Shown here: in pieces, positions 16,701 to 24,478 of the stretch
How positions within the stretch are numbered: position 1 is the stretch's first letter
Layout: each line of letters opens with the position of its first letter
Program-made: the position numbers and the translations under genes
NCBI GenBank assembly: GCA_964350895.1
Contig: CAYGMG010000052.1
Coordinates: 1-24,487 of the forward strand
Length of the DNA: 24,487 nt
Direction: 5' to 3'
Source of the DNA: Pseudomarimonas sp964350895
GTDB taxonomy: Bacteria; Pseudomonadota; Gammaproteobacteria; Xanthomonadales; Xanthomonadaceae
The notes under the pieces: model-generated
The model's input: the letters and a program-made list of their open reading frames with translations, nothing else
Told to the model about the DNA's origin: nothing
Databases searched by the model: none

Positions 16701-18092
16701 AAGCAGCCATTCGCCCTTGCCGCCCTTGATCCGGCCCGGCACCAGCAGGCGCAGCCGATCGGAAGGCGGCGTCCAGCGCGGCAGCTCGCCGGACCAGACA
16801 GGCATCCCGTGCGGCACCAGCGCCCAGCGCAGCGTCTTGAGTGCGGGCTCGATGCGACACAGGTTGTCCTGCACAGACTGGCTGGGCGCGATCAGGGTGG
16901 CGTTGGCGGCGCGCAGCGACTGCAGCCAGACCCGGCGCAGCCCCTGCCACCAGGCCGGATGCCGCTCGACGAAGCCGAGATCCGCGCCGGCGGCGGCGAT
17001 CGCGTCCGGAATCGCCCCCTCGCGGAAGTCGATGCGCGGATCGCCGAAATCCGCATGCAGCACCGGCCAGGCCGGGAAGTAGTCGTGGCAGACGAGGTGG
17101 GTCGGCAGCCCGGTGCGCAGCGCGTCCATGGCGTGGCCGACCAAGGATGAGACCATCACCGCAGCGACCCCGAACTCGCTGCAAACGGTATCGAGGATGG
17201 TTCGGTACTCGGCGTGCTGGGCGGCACTGCTGCGGATTGGCTGGTTAAGTGGCCAGCAGCGCAGGGCCGGCTCGTCGAAGCGCGACAGCAGGCTCAGGCT
17301 GCGCGCCGCCTGGCCGCGTTGTGGGTCGCTGTCGGCGCGCAGGACCAGGTGGGCATGGGCGTCATCGGCATCGATCAGGTCGCTGACGAAGCGCTCGACG
17401 CCGCCGCCCCAGCCGTGCACCAGATGCAGCAGAACCGGACGGCCGTCCAATCCGGGCCACTGAGCGCGCCGCGCCTGGCCCAAGGCAGGACCGAGCGCCT
17501 TGACCGCCAGAGCGGCCTGACCCGATGACTCGGCTCCGGCGCCGACCCGCAGGCTGCTGAGCAGCAGGCAGGCCTGGTCGGCGGGCAGATCGCCGCGCTC
17601 ATCGAGCGCTGCCAACGCCTTCGCCGGCCAGTAGCTGAGCTGCGGCGACCAGTCGGCCACCGCCAGCAGGCGGTGCTCGGCCACCCTCCAGGCATTGGCG
17701 TCCTGCACAGCGCCGTCGACCTCGGGCAGGCCGGGGTTGAGCGATTCCGGCCGCCCGGAGAGCGGAGAGATCAGCGCCTCCGGCGCGGCGTCGATGGCGG
17801 CCTTGATACGTGGCCACCAGTGCGGCGGCAGTTCGCAGCCGGCATCGATCCACAGCAACGGGCAGTCGGAGTGCTCAGCCGCGGCGCTGCGCAGCGCCGA
17901 GACGACGCTGAGTGGCGCCGGTGCTTCGATCAGTTCCCAGCCGCCGGGGAGTTCGGCGCGCGCGCTGCCGATCACGCTGACCGGGTGCCCCGCAGGCAGG
18001 CTGTCGCGCAGGGCGGCGAGGCGCGATGCGGGGGCGTCGCTGGCGAAAAGGCAAATCCGGAGCGGGGCCGGCGCGGCGGTCGGGTCAGTCAC
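13707..18092 (-). CDS. Multidomain glycosyltransferase (GT4-like, coiled coil, GT2, GT4)
   Basis: About 1461 residues from the GTG at 18092; the frame is open to an ATG at 18173, but no family match starts there. Domains in order: a short N-terminal region resembling part of a GT-A fold (about 1-200, LLWIDAGCELPPHWW); a GT4-like GT-B domain (about 220-570) with HLVHGWGGGVERF, LVPGRIKGGKGEW and ETFSYTLSE; a coiled coil (about 614-737) ending in the STSWKLTAPLR signature often seen next to polysaccharide transferases; a GT2 domain (about 830-1077) with SIVIPAYNHLDHT, VIVVDDCG, FLNNDTAVQ (Asp918 of the metal/nucleotide-sugar motif) and YYEDTDLAMKVRAAG; and a second GT4 domain (about 1090-1457) with FVGGFQHPPNIDAV and PLRYGAGVKGKVNMSMS. 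It should build or extend an O-antigen or other surface glycan in the cytoplasm. No sugar-nucleotide, flippase or polymerase genes lie nearby. Donors and acceptor are unknown. Confidence 0.9.
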   Translation of the reverse strand: MTDPTAAPAPLRICLFASDAPASRLAALRDSLPAGHPVSVIGSARAELPGGWELIEAPAPLSVVSALRSAAAEHSDCPLLWIDAGCELPPHWWPRIKAAIDAAPEALISPLSGRPESLNPGLPEVDGAVQDANAWRVAEHRLLAVADWSPQLSYWPAKALAALDERGDLPADQACLLLSSLRVGAGAESSGQAALAVKALGPALGQARRAQWPGLDGRPVLLHLVHGWGGGVERFVSDLIDADDAHAHLVLRADSDPQRGQAARSLSLLSRFDEPALRCWPLNQPIRSSAAQHAEYRTILDTVCSEFGVAAVMVSSLVGHAMDALRTGLPTHLVCHDYFPAWPVLHADFGDPRIDFREGAIPDAIAAAGADLGFVERHPAWWQGLRRVWLQSLRAANATLIAPSQSVQDNLCRIEPALKTLRWALVPHGMPVWSGELPRWTPPSDRLRLLVPGRIKGGKGEWLLEQIVPRLPQGVELILLGAGAAGMRFFGARGVHVLLDYRREELPQRVASLRPHAALLLSSVAETFSYTLSEMLSLGVPVLATRRGSFIERLQDLPGHQLIEANAEALLAAIRTLQSAPPQPLSATPQRDLTAMAADYQALLSTRSTAPAAPLPAPPEAGQRDAARLALARAEREQRRLRLTLEALREESDRRATWAQQETRLAAERLDWARSLEAILATERGQFAALQESHAVERAGRASAETALAATQARAQQLEQWVSALTAQRDEFERERNAILASTSWKLTAPLRVSRRLLVALLARLRFSARRSANLAQRGRRSLVTRGLRGTLTRLQREFAPAPAPPPLAVAPTVSDRLDIDGIAFAQADSPRASIVIPAYNHLDHTLTCLRSLVEHPQRTSFEVIVVDDCGQDRTAELLPGIPNLVFHRNAGNLGFIGACNQGASLARGEYLVFLNNDTAVQAGWLDALIDTFAEQPDAGLVGAKLVYPDGRLQEAGGIVFSDGSGWNYGRFDDPADPRYNYLREADYCSGAAIAIPAALFNEFGGFDAHYAPAYYEDTDLAMKVRAAGRRVYYQPRSVVIHFEGISSGTDTSSGTKRYQVINQEKFLARWRDTLASHAAPGTDILIARQHRQRRQVLVIDATTPQPDQDSGSVRLSNLFRLLRAEGCAVSFFADNRAWVERYSSDLQQLGVEVWWHPFISDPLAWLAEHGRRFDTIIVSRHYILSNYLEPLRQHAPGARIVFDTVDLHYLREQREAELSGSQELRRGAARTRDKELALIRAVDLTLVVSPVEKELLSREAPASTVEILSNVHEVYGCRKAFAERADLMFVGGFQHPPNIDAVNWFCDEVMPRVREDNPAIRFHIIGSKAPDQLAALGQRDGVVFHGFVPDIAPFMDGCRIAVAPLRYGAGVKGKVNMSMSYGQPVVATPIAVEGMHLEPGRDVLVGESPAELAAAILRLYDDEALWQQLSRAGLANVSEHFGFASAQRAVQRMLRAPRRR

Positions 18093-18201
18093 GTGAACGC
18101 TTGGACCTTGCAGAAAGGGCGGGTGCCGCGGCCGGCAGGAAAGCAGATCACACGCTCGCCAGGACCGCCGCATCGGGCTCGGAGCAGGGCGGCCAACCCG
18201 C

Positions 18202-18207
18202 TACACT
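18202..18207 (+). promoter_or_regulatory. Possible -10 box for the mrcB operon
   Basis: TACACT matches four of six bases of the -10 consensus, keeping the key TA...T positions, and lies about 60 bases before the mrcB GTG. The -35 position (TCGGAG at 17-base spacing) is poor. It is the only AT-richer hexamer of this kind in the 175-base gap between the divergent genes. Confidence 0.35.
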
Positions 18208-18267
18208 GGCCGATTATCGCCCGTGGCTGGCCAGTGCTGCCAGCTGCCGCCTTGCCCCCAGGTTGCC

Positions 18268-20595
18268 GTGCCCGCTCGCCGCTCATCCCGTAGCTCCCAA
18301 TCCAAGCCGCCAGGAGCGTCCAGCGCGCAGCGCGAGCCGTCGCGCTGGCGCGCGCCGCTGATTGCCGCCGGGCTGTTTCTCGGCGGCGCCCTGTTCGGCT
18401 TTCTGGCCCTGTACTTCTGGGCTGTGGACCGCTGGCTGCAAGGCGAGTTCGGCCGGCTTAGCTGGCGCGAGCCGACCCGGGTCTACGCCCGGCCGCTGCA
18501 GCTGCAGCCGGGCATGCCGCTGAGCCCGCAGGCGCTGCAGGTTGAACTGGATGCAGCCGGCTATCGCGAGGGCGGCCGCGGCCCCGGCAGCTTCCGCCGC
18601 GAAGGCGGGGGCTTTGGCCTGTACACCCGCGAGTTCACCGATCTCGATGGCCGCCAACCCGCGCGCCGCCTGCAGCTGAGCATCGAAGGCGGACGCCTGC
18701 GCAGCCTGAGCGACGGCGAAGGTCAGCGGCTGGAGGCGGCGCGCATCGATCCGGCGCGGATCGCCACCCTGTACGGCAGCGAGCGCGCCGAGCGCCGGCT
18801 GGTCGCACTCAACGAGGTCCCGCCGCTGCTGATCGCCGCGCTGCAGGCGGTCGAGGACCGTAGCTTCAAGGACCACGCCGGGATCGACTTCCGCGGCATC
18901 CTGCGCGCGCTGTTCAGCAACCTGCGCGCCGGTGAAGTGCGAGAGGGCGCAAGCACCCTGACCCAGCAGCTGGTGCGCAACCTGTACCTGAGCCGCGAGC
19001 AAAGCTGGACCCGCAAGCTGCGCGAGGCGGCCTATGCGCTGTGCATCGAGGCGCGCTTCGACAAGGGGCGGATCCTCGAGGTCTACCTCAATCAGGTCTA
19101 TCTCGGCCAGCAGGGCAGCCAGGCCGTGCACGGGGTCGGCGCCGGCGCCGAGTTCTGGTTCGGTCGCGAGCTGGCCGACCTTGAAGCGCAGGAGATCGCC
19201 CTGCTGGTCGGGCTGATCCAAGGCCCTTCCCTGCATGATCCGCGGCGCCATCCCGAGCGCGCCCGGGCGCGTCGTGACCGGGTGCTCGAGCAGCTGGTCG
19301 AGACCGGCGTGATCAGCGCGCAGCAGGGGACCAGCTATCGCGCCGAGCCGCTCGGTGTAACGGCAAGTTCAGGGCTGCGGGTCAACCGCTTCCCGGCCTT
19401 TCTCGATGTCATGCAGCAACAGCTGGCGCGGGACTACCCGGCCGATAGGCTCAACGGCCAGGGTCTGGCGGTGCTGAGTACGCTGGCGCCGATGGCCCAG
19501 CAGGCCGCCGAAGCCAGCGTGGCGACGCAGCTTCCGGAGCTGGCCAAAAGTACAAGCAAGGTGCCGCTGCAGGCGGCGGTGGTGGTCAGCGATACCCGCA
19601 GCGGCGAACTGCTGGCCGTGGTCGGCGGCCGCGAGGGCGGGGCCGGATTCAATCGCGCCCTGAGCGCGCGACGGCCGGTCGGTTCCCTGCTCAAGCCCTT
19701 CGTCTACCTGCTTGCCCTGGCCCAGCCGCAGCGCTTCTCGTTGGCGACGCCAGTCGAGGACGCGCCGCTCAACCTGCGCGTCTCGGCCAGCCAGACCTGG
19801 TCGCCGGAGAACGCCGACCGGCAAAGTCATGGCTGGGTCAACCTGCACCAGGCGCTGATCCAGTCCTACAACCAGGCCGCCGTGCGGATTGGTATGGCGG
19901 TGGGCGTGGAGCGTCTGTCGCAGCTGATCGGCGTGCTGAGCGGGGATGCTCCGGATGCCCATCCTTCGCTGCTGCTCGGGGCGGTCGACCTGTCGCCCCT
20001 GCTGATGACCCAGCTCTACCAGTTCATTGCCGCCGGCGGCCAGGTGCAGCCCCTGCTGGCAGTGCGCGGGGTGCTGGCCGCCGACGGCCGGCCGCTCAGC
20101 CGCTATGCGCAAGAGCTGCCGGCGGCCTACCCGGAGGACGCCACCGCGGCGCGCCTGGTCACCTGGTCACTGCAGGACGCCGCGCGCAGCGGCACGGCGC
20201 GACGGCTGCAGTCCGACGGTCTGGGCTGGTTGCAGCCGGCCGGCAAGACCGGCACCAGCAACGATGGCCGCGACAGCTGGTTTGCCGGCTGGACCGGCGA
20301 TCGCCTCGCCCTGATCTGGGTCGGCAACGATCAGAACCAGCCCACCGGCCTGTACGGCGCGACCGGCGCGATGCGGCTGTGGTCGGCACTGTTCCGCGGC
20401 CTGCCCACCGAGCCGCTGGCGATCGACGAGCGTGGCCTTGAGCGGCAATGGGTGGCGGCCGACGAGGAAGTCCTCACCGATGCTGAATGCGAAGGCGCGG
20501 TCGAGCTGGTTTTCGTTGCCGGCTTCTCGCCGTCCGCACGGCGCGGCTGTACCCTTGCGCGGCTTCGAGACTGGTTCGAGCGGAGAACCGACTGA
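18268..20595 (+). CDS. mrcB: Bifunctional penicillin-binding protein 1b
   Basis: A 775-residue class A PBP that polymerises lipid II glycan strands and cross-links the peptides in the periplasm. A basic cytoplasmic tail is followed by one membrane anchor (about residues 30-55, LIAAGLFLGGALFGFLALYF) and a UB2H-like domain (PTRVYARPLQLQPGMPLS and following), the docking site for lipoprotein activators that marks the 1b type. The GT51 domain carries catalytic Glu196 in AVEDRSF, GASTLTQQLVRN and RKLREA. The transpeptidase domain has the nucleophile in SLLK (Ser473, Lys476), SYN (Ser533-Asn535) and KTGT (Lys660). Length is close to the roughly 800 residues of gammaproteobacterial PBP1b. The GTG start was chosen because the protein then begins with the usual short basic tail. 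First gene of a five-gene operon. Confidence 0.95.
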   Translation: MPARRSSRSSQSKPPGASSAQREPSRWRAPLIAAGLFLGGALFGFLALYFWAVDRWLQGEFGRLSWREPTRVYARPLQLQPGMPLSPQALQVELDAAGYREGGRGPGSFRREGGGFGLYTREFTDLDGRQPARRLQLSIEGGRLRSLSDGEGQRLEAARIDPARIATLYGSERAERRLVALNEVPPLLIAALQAVEDRSFKDHAGIDFRGILRALFSNLRAGEVREGASTLTQQLVRNLYLSREQSWTRKLREAAYALCIEARFDKGRILEVYLNQVYLGQQGSQAVHGVGAGAEFWFGRELADLEAQEIALLVGLIQGPSLHDPRRHPERARARRDRVLEQLVETGVISAQQGTSYRAEPLGVTASSGLRVNRFPAFLDVMQQQLARDYPADRLNGQGLAVLSTLAPMAQQAAEASVATQLPELAKSTSKVPLQAAVVVSDTRSGELLAVVGGREGGAGFNRALSARRPVGSLLKPFVYLLALAQPQRFSLATPVEDAPLNLRVSASQTWSPENADRQSHGWVNLHQALIQSYNQAAVRIGMAVGVERLSQLIGVLSGDAPDAHPSLLLGAVDLSPLLMTQLYQFIAAGGQVQPLLAVRGVLAADGRPLSRYAQELPAAYPEDATAARLVTWSLQDAARSGTARRLQSDGLGWLQPAGKTGTSNDGRDSWFAGWTGDRLALIWVGNDQNQPTGLYGATGAMRLWSALFRGLPTEPLAIDERGLERQWVAADEEVLTDAECEGAVELVFVAGFSPSARRGCTLARLRDWFERRTD

Positions 20596-20596
20596 C

Positions 20597-21121
20597 ATGC
20601 GCGTGCGCTGCCCCTTGCTTGCCCTCTTCTGCGTCCTGCTGGCTGCCTGCAGCAGCGTGCCGGTTGCACCGCTGCCGGTGGCCGAGGTGGCCCCGCCGCC
20701 GCCGCCGCGCGACCTGCTGGCCGAGGTGCGCGCTGCCGCAGGCGATCCGGTCGACGTGATCGAGGTCGCACCGCTGCGCGATGGCACGGTCGTCGACCTG
20801 CTGGCCGCGGCCGAGGCGGCCGAGCGGGGCGGTGATCTGGTTGCGGCCGAGCAGGCGGTGCGCCGCGCGGTCGAGCTGGTGCCACACGATCCCGACCTGA
20901 TGCAGCGGCATGCCGAGCTGCTGCTGGCGCAGCGCCTGCTGGACGAGGCCGAGCAGCTGGCCGCGCTGTCCTTCGAGCGCGGCCCGCGGCTGGGCTCGCT
21001 GTGCCGGCGCAACTGGACCACGGTGCGTCTTGCCCGCGAGGAACGCGGCGATGCCGGAGGTGCCGCCACCGCGGCCCGCCAGGTCGCGCGCTGCCTGACC
21101 GAGCCGCCGGTGCGGATGTGA
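20597..21121 (+). CDS. TPR lipoprotein, probable LpoP-like activator of PBP1b
   Basis: A 174-residue lipoprotein. The signal peptide ends in a lipobox LLAAC with Cys18, so it should be lipid-anchored, probably in the outer membrane because Ser follows the cysteine rather than Asp. A Pro-rich linker (about 25-40, APPPPPRD) is followed by a TPR-like helical domain (about 65-170) with EAAERGGDLVAAEQAVRRAV, DPDLMQRHAELLLAQRLLDE and RNWTTVRLAREERGDAGGAA. In Pseudomonas aeruginosa the PBP1b activator LpoP is a TPR lipoprotein encoded beside the PBP1b gene. The position one base after the mrcB stop and the same layout make an equivalent role likely; this is inference. It could also be a generic TPR lipoprotein. 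ATG at 20597, with GGAG upstream inside mrcB. Confidence 0.88.
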   Translation: MRVRCPLLALFCVLLAACSSVPVAPLPVAEVAPPPPPRDLLAEVRAAAGDPVDVIEVAPLRDGTVVDLLAAAEAAERGGDLVAAEQAVRRAVELVPHDPDLMQRHAELLLAQRLLDEAEQLAALSFERGPRLGSLCRRNWTTVRLAREERGDAGGAATAARQVARCLTEPPVRM

Positions 21122-21137
21122 TCCGCGCGCCGCGCCG

Positions 21138-23090
21138 ATGACCGGACTCGCCGCGCGCAGCGGCGAAGCACTCGGCGAGGACGGTGCGCTGGCCACGGCG
21201 ATCCCGGGCTTTCGCCCGCGACCCGCGCAGCAGCGCATGGCCGAAGCAGTGGCCGAGGCGATCGAAGCTCGCGAACCGCTGATCGCCGAGGCTGGCACCG
21301 GCACCGGCAAAACGTATGGATATCTGGTTCCGGCCCTGCTTTCCGGGCTGCGGGTGATCGTCTCCACCGGGACCAAGGCGCTGCAGGATCAGCTCTTCGA
21401 GCGCGACCTGCCGCGGGTGCGCAACGCGCTGGGCCTGCCGGTCAAGACCGCCCTGCTCAAGGGTCGCGCAAACTATCTGTGCTGGTACCGCCTGGAGCAG
21501 GCGCGCACCGAGGGCCGCTTCGCCTCGCGCGAGATCGCCGCCCAGCTGGTCGACGTGCATCGCTGGGCAGGCGGCAGCGCGCGCGGCGACATCGCCGAGC
21601 TGGACGGCGTGCCCGAGGACTCACCGCTCTGGCCGCAGGTCACCTCGACCACCGAGAACTGCCTTGGCGCCGAGTGTCCGTTCTTCGACGACTGCTTCGT
21701 GGTCCGCGCCCGGCGCGCCGCGCAGGAGGCCGACCTGGTGGTGGTCAATCACCACCTGCTGCTGGCCGATATGGCCCTGCGCCAGGAGGGCTTCGGCGAG
21801 ATCCTGCCCGGTGCCCATGCCTTCATTCTCGATGAGGCGCATCAGGTCCCCGAGCTGGCCTCGCAGTTCTTCAGCGTTGGCATCTCCGCGCGCCAGCTGC
21901 AGGAGCTGGCCCGCGATGCGCTGGCCGAGTGCGCCAACGTCACCGGTGCGCTGGCCGAGCTGCAGCTGCCGGTGCGTGCCCTTGAGCAGGGCCTGCGCGA
22001 GGCCCGGCTGGTGATCGACGCGCTACCCTCCCGCGGCGCCCTGTCGCGGCTGCTGGAAGCGCCTGGCGCCGCCGAACAGATCGATCTTCTGGTCGAGCAG
22101 CTGGGCGAGCTGAATCAGCAGCTTGGCCTGCTGGAGGAGCGCAGCCCCGGCTTCAAGGCGCTGGCCGAGCGCGGTGCCGATTTCCATGAGCGACTGGTTG
22201 ACCTGCGCGGCGAGGGTAAGGCCGGCGAGGTGCGCTGGTACGAGATCAGCAAGTACGGATTCACCCTGTCGCAGACCCCGCTCGACGTTGCCGCCCCGCT
22301 GCGTGCCTTCCGCGAGAAGAGCGGTGCGGCCTGGATCTTTACCTCGGCCACGCTCTCGGTAAACAAGCAGTTCCACCACTACGCCATCCAGCTCGGCCTG
22401 TTCGAGCCGCGCACCCTGCTTGAGCCAAGTCCGTTCGACTATCCGACCCAGGCCCTGGCCTACCTTCCCAAGGGTCTTGCCGAGCCCTCGCATCGGGAGT
22501 TCATTCCGAAACTGCTGGAGCGCACCCTGCCGGTACTGCGCGCCTCGCGCGGACGTGCTTTCTTGTTGTTCACCTCGCACCGCGCGCTGCGCCTGGCTGC
22601 CGAGCATCTGGAAGCGCTGGGCGAGTTCCCGCTGTTCGTCCAGGGCAGTCAGCCGCGAACCCGGCTGCTTGAAGAGTTCCGCGCCTCGGGCAATGGCGTG
22701 CTGCTTGGCGCGGCCAGCTTTTGGGAAGGCGTCGACGTGGCCGGCGATGCGCTGTGTGTGGTGGTCATCGATAAGCTGCCCTTCGCCGCACCCGATGACC
22801 CGGTACTTGAAGCGCGCCTCGACGCGCTGCGCCAGCGCGGCGGCCAGCCGTTCCGCGACTGGCAGCTGCCAAACGCGGTGATCGCGCTCAAACAGGGCGC
22901 CGGTCGGCTGATCCGCACCCATGCCGATCGCGGCGTGCTCCTGCTCGGCGACACGCGACTGGTGACCAAGCCCTATGGCAGGCTGTTCATCGACAGCCTG
23001 CCGCCGTTCGCCCGCACCCGCGAGGAAAGCGAGGTGCTGGACTTCCTGGAGGCGATGGCACCGGCCAGCGAAGAGGAGGAGTTGCCATGA
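21138..23090 (+). CDS. yoaA: XPD/DinG-like iron-sulfur DNA helicase YoaA
   Basis: A 650-residue superfamily 2 helicase close to E. coli YoaA (636 residues). YoaA binds the chi subunit of DNA polymerase III and helps repair stalled replication forks. Walker A is AGTGTGKT at about 51-58 and the DEAH box starts at Asp232. Four cysteines in the family's iron-sulfur positions are intact: Cys115, Cys175, Cys180 and Cys186. C-terminal motifs include FTSATLSV, FLLFTSHRAL, GAASFWEGVDV and QGAGRLIRTHADRG. The absence of an N-terminal exonuclease domain separates it from Gram-positive DinG. The start lies 16 bases after the lipoprotein gene with only a weak ribosome-binding site, suggesting coupling. 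Its stop overlaps the next start by 4 bases. Confidence 0.93.
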   Translation: MTGLAARSGEALGEDGALATAIPGFRPRPAQQRMAEAVAEAIEAREPLIAEAGTGTGKTYGYLVPALLSGLRVIVSTGTKALQDQLFERDLPRVRNALGLPVKTALLKGRANYLCWYRLEQARTEGRFASREIAAQLVDVHRWAGGSARGDIAELDGVPEDSPLWPQVTSTTENCLGAECPFFDDCFVVRARRAAQEADLVVVNHHLLLADMALRQEGFGEILPGAHAFILDEAHQVPELASQFFSVGISARQLQELARDALAECANVTGALAELQLPVRALEQGLREARLVIDALPSRGALSRLLEAPGAAEQIDLLVEQLGELNQQLGLLEERSPGFKALAERGADFHERLVDLRGEGKAGEVRWYEISKYGFTLSQTPLDVAAPLRAFREKSGAAWIFTSATLSVNKQFHHYAIQLGLFEPRTLLEPSPFDYPTQALAYLPKGLAEPSHREFIPKLLERTLPVLRASRGRAFLLFTSHRALRLAAEHLEALGEFPLFVQGSQPRTRLLEEFRASGNGVLLGAASFWEGVDVAGDALCVVVIDKLPFAAPDDPVLEARLDALRQRGGQPFRDWQLPNAVIALKQGAGRLIRTHADRGVLLLGDTRLVTKPYGRLFIDSLPPFARTREESEVLDFLEAMAPASEEEELP

Positions 23091-23509
23091 GCGAGCCCAA
23101 GGCCAAGGTCACCGGACTGGGTGGTGTGTTCTTCAAGTCCCGCGACCCGCAGGCGATGAGCCGCTGGTACGCCGATCACCTGGGCGTCCCGGTGGCGGAG
23201 TGGGGCGGCGCGGTATTCGAATGGAACGAGGCCGGCAGCGGGCGCCCGGCCTACTCGGTGTGGAGTCCGTTCAAGGAGGACACCGACTACTTCAAGCCCG
23301 GCGACCGGCCGTTCATGGTCAATTTCCGGGTCGACAATCTGGAGCTGCTGCTGACCCAGCTGCGCAGCGAGGGCTGTCAGGTGCTGGAGCGCCGCGAGGA
23401 CGGCGAGTTCGGGCGCTTCGGCTACGTGCTCGACCCGGAAGGCCAGCTGGTCGAGCTGTGGCAGCCGCCGGACAGCGCCCCCGGCGCAGCGGACGAGACC
23501 AGCGGGTGA
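23087..23509 (+). CDS. VOC (glyoxalase/bleomycin-resistance fold) family protein
   Basis: A 140-residue single VOC unit pair. GLGGVFFKSRDPQAMSRWYA, VFEWNE, TVWSPFKED-like VWSPFKEDTDYF, FMVNFRVDNLE and YVLDPEGQLVELWQPP follow the usual beta-alpha-beta-beta-beta order twice. The first-strand histidine of glyoxalase I-type enzymes is replaced by Gly and the second His position by Met/Asn; the last Glu (ELWQPP) is kept, so classical metal-dependent glyoxalase chemistry is unlikely. From memory this FFKS.DP subfamily is common and uncharacterised. AGAGGAGGAG lies just ahead of the ATG, within the end of yoaA, and 4-base overlaps join it to both neighbours. Substrate unknown. Confidence 0.9.
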   Translation: MSEPKAKVTGLGGVFFKSRDPQAMSRWYADHLGVPVAEWGGAVFEWNEAGSGRPAYSVWSPFKEDTDYFKPGDRPFMVNFRVDNLELLLTQLRSEGCQVLERREDGEFGRFGYVLDPEGQLVELWQPPDSAPGAADETSG

Positions 23510-24198
23510 TCCTGCTCGCCCTGGATACCGCCACCGAATGCTGCAGCGTGGCGCTCGCCATTGATGGCGAGATCCGCCAGCGCAGCGAGCTTGCACCGCG
23601 CCGGCACGCCGAGCTGCTGCTGCCGTGGATCGCAGAGATGCTCGACGAGGCCGGCATTGCGCGCTCGGCGATCGACGCGATTGCTGTCGGCCGCGGTCCC
23701 GGCGGCTTTACCGGCGTGCGTTTGGCGGTGGCCGCGGCCCAGGGACTGGCCTATGGCCTGGATCGCCCGCTGCTGCCGGTTTCCAGCCTGGCCGCGCTGG
23801 CCATGCAGGCCGATGCCCCGGCACAGGCGCAGGTGTTGGCGGCGATCGATGCGCGCATGGGTGAGGTCTACCTGGGTGCATTCCGCGTCGACGTAGAGGG
23901 CCTGGTCGAGGCGCTCGATCAGGAATGGATGGCGGCGCCCGGTGCGGTGAGCCTGCCCGCCGGAGACTGGTGGGGCGCGGGCAGCGGCTTTGCCGCCGCG
24001 GACGGCGCACTGGTTGCGCGCCTCGCCGGCCAGCTCAATGGCTTCCAGGCGCAGCGCTATCCGCAGGCGCAGGCGATAGCTCGGCTGGGCCAACGCCAGC
24101 TCGCCATGGGCATCGTCGCAACACCGCATTCCATCGAGCCCGCCTACCTGCGCGACAAGGTCGCCCAGACCCTGGCCGAACGCGGTGTTTCGCGCTGA
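23506..24198 (+). CDS. tsaB: tRNA t6A modification protein TsaB
   Basis: A 230-residue protein; E. coli TsaB has 231. TsaB is the non-catalytic, actin/Hsp70-fold partner of TsaD in the TsaBDE complex that puts threonylcarbamoyl on A37 of tRNAs reading ANN codons. The N-terminus LLALDTATECCSVAL, the family signature GRGPGGFTGVRLAV and the end segment IEPAYLRDKVA are all present. The GTG at 23506 overlaps the VOC stop by 4 bases and gives the expected length. It is the last gene of the operon. A possible hairpin (TGGCCGA at 24209-24215 with TCGGCCA at 24232-24238, 16-base loop) follows the stop but has no clear T-tract. Confidence 0.95.
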   Translation: MILLALDTATECCSVALAIDGEIRQRSELAPRRHAELLLPWIAEMLDEAGIARSAIDAIAVGRGPGGFTGVRLAVAAAQGLAYGLDRPLLPVSSLAALAMQADAPAQAQVLAAIDARMGEVYLGAFRVDVEGLVEALDQEWMAAPGAVSLPAGDWWGAGSGFAAADGALVARLAGQLNGFQAQRYPQAQAIARLGQRQLAMGIVATPHSIEPAYLRDKVAQTLAERGVSR

Positions 24199-24300
24199 AG
24201 CAGCGACTTGGCCGATGAACAACGCGCAGTGTCGGCCAGGAGCTGATTTGTCAGGGACGGGTTCGGGCGCAGATTTGCCGGTCGTCGAGGTTCCTCAATT

Positions 24301-24415
24301 GCGCCGGCCTTATGTGGGAGCGGATCGAATCCGCGACCGCGGAGCTTCGAGTTAACCGCAGTCAGTGGCAAGCCTGTCGCGCTGCGGTCGCGGATACGAT
24401 CCGCTCCCACAACAG
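24301..24415 (+). repeat. REP-like palindromic element, copy B (115 bp)
   Basis: Same length and orientation as the copy at 10-124. Arms at 24313-24334 and 24390-24411 are reverse complements apart from two adjacent central positions (GATCGAATC against GATACGATC). Most differences from copy A fall in the left arm and the spacer, while the right 60 bases differ at one position only. It starts 102 bases after the tsaB stop. Confidence 0.85.
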
Positions 24416-24459
24416 ATGGGCGCCCCAACGTGCGATACGGGCGTTCGGACGGTACGCCC

Positions 24460-24478
24460 GGTGCGCCCAAGGCGCACC
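24460..24478. repeat. Short perfect palindrome, second repeat type
   Basis: GGTGCGCC (24460-24467) and GGCGCACC (24471-24478) pair perfectly over CAA, followed by CTACGGATG at the window edge. The GGTGCGCC...GGCGCACCCTACG form resembles another short intergenic repeat family common in GC-rich gammaproteobacteria; this is from memory. Its sequence is unrelated to the 115-bp element. The window ends before its full extent can be seen. Confidence 0.55.

Noticed and set aside
24144..24470. 108-codon minus-strand frame across the REP-like element
   Set aside because: Most of it is translation of the palindromic repeat and the end of tsaB, so it is a chance frame.
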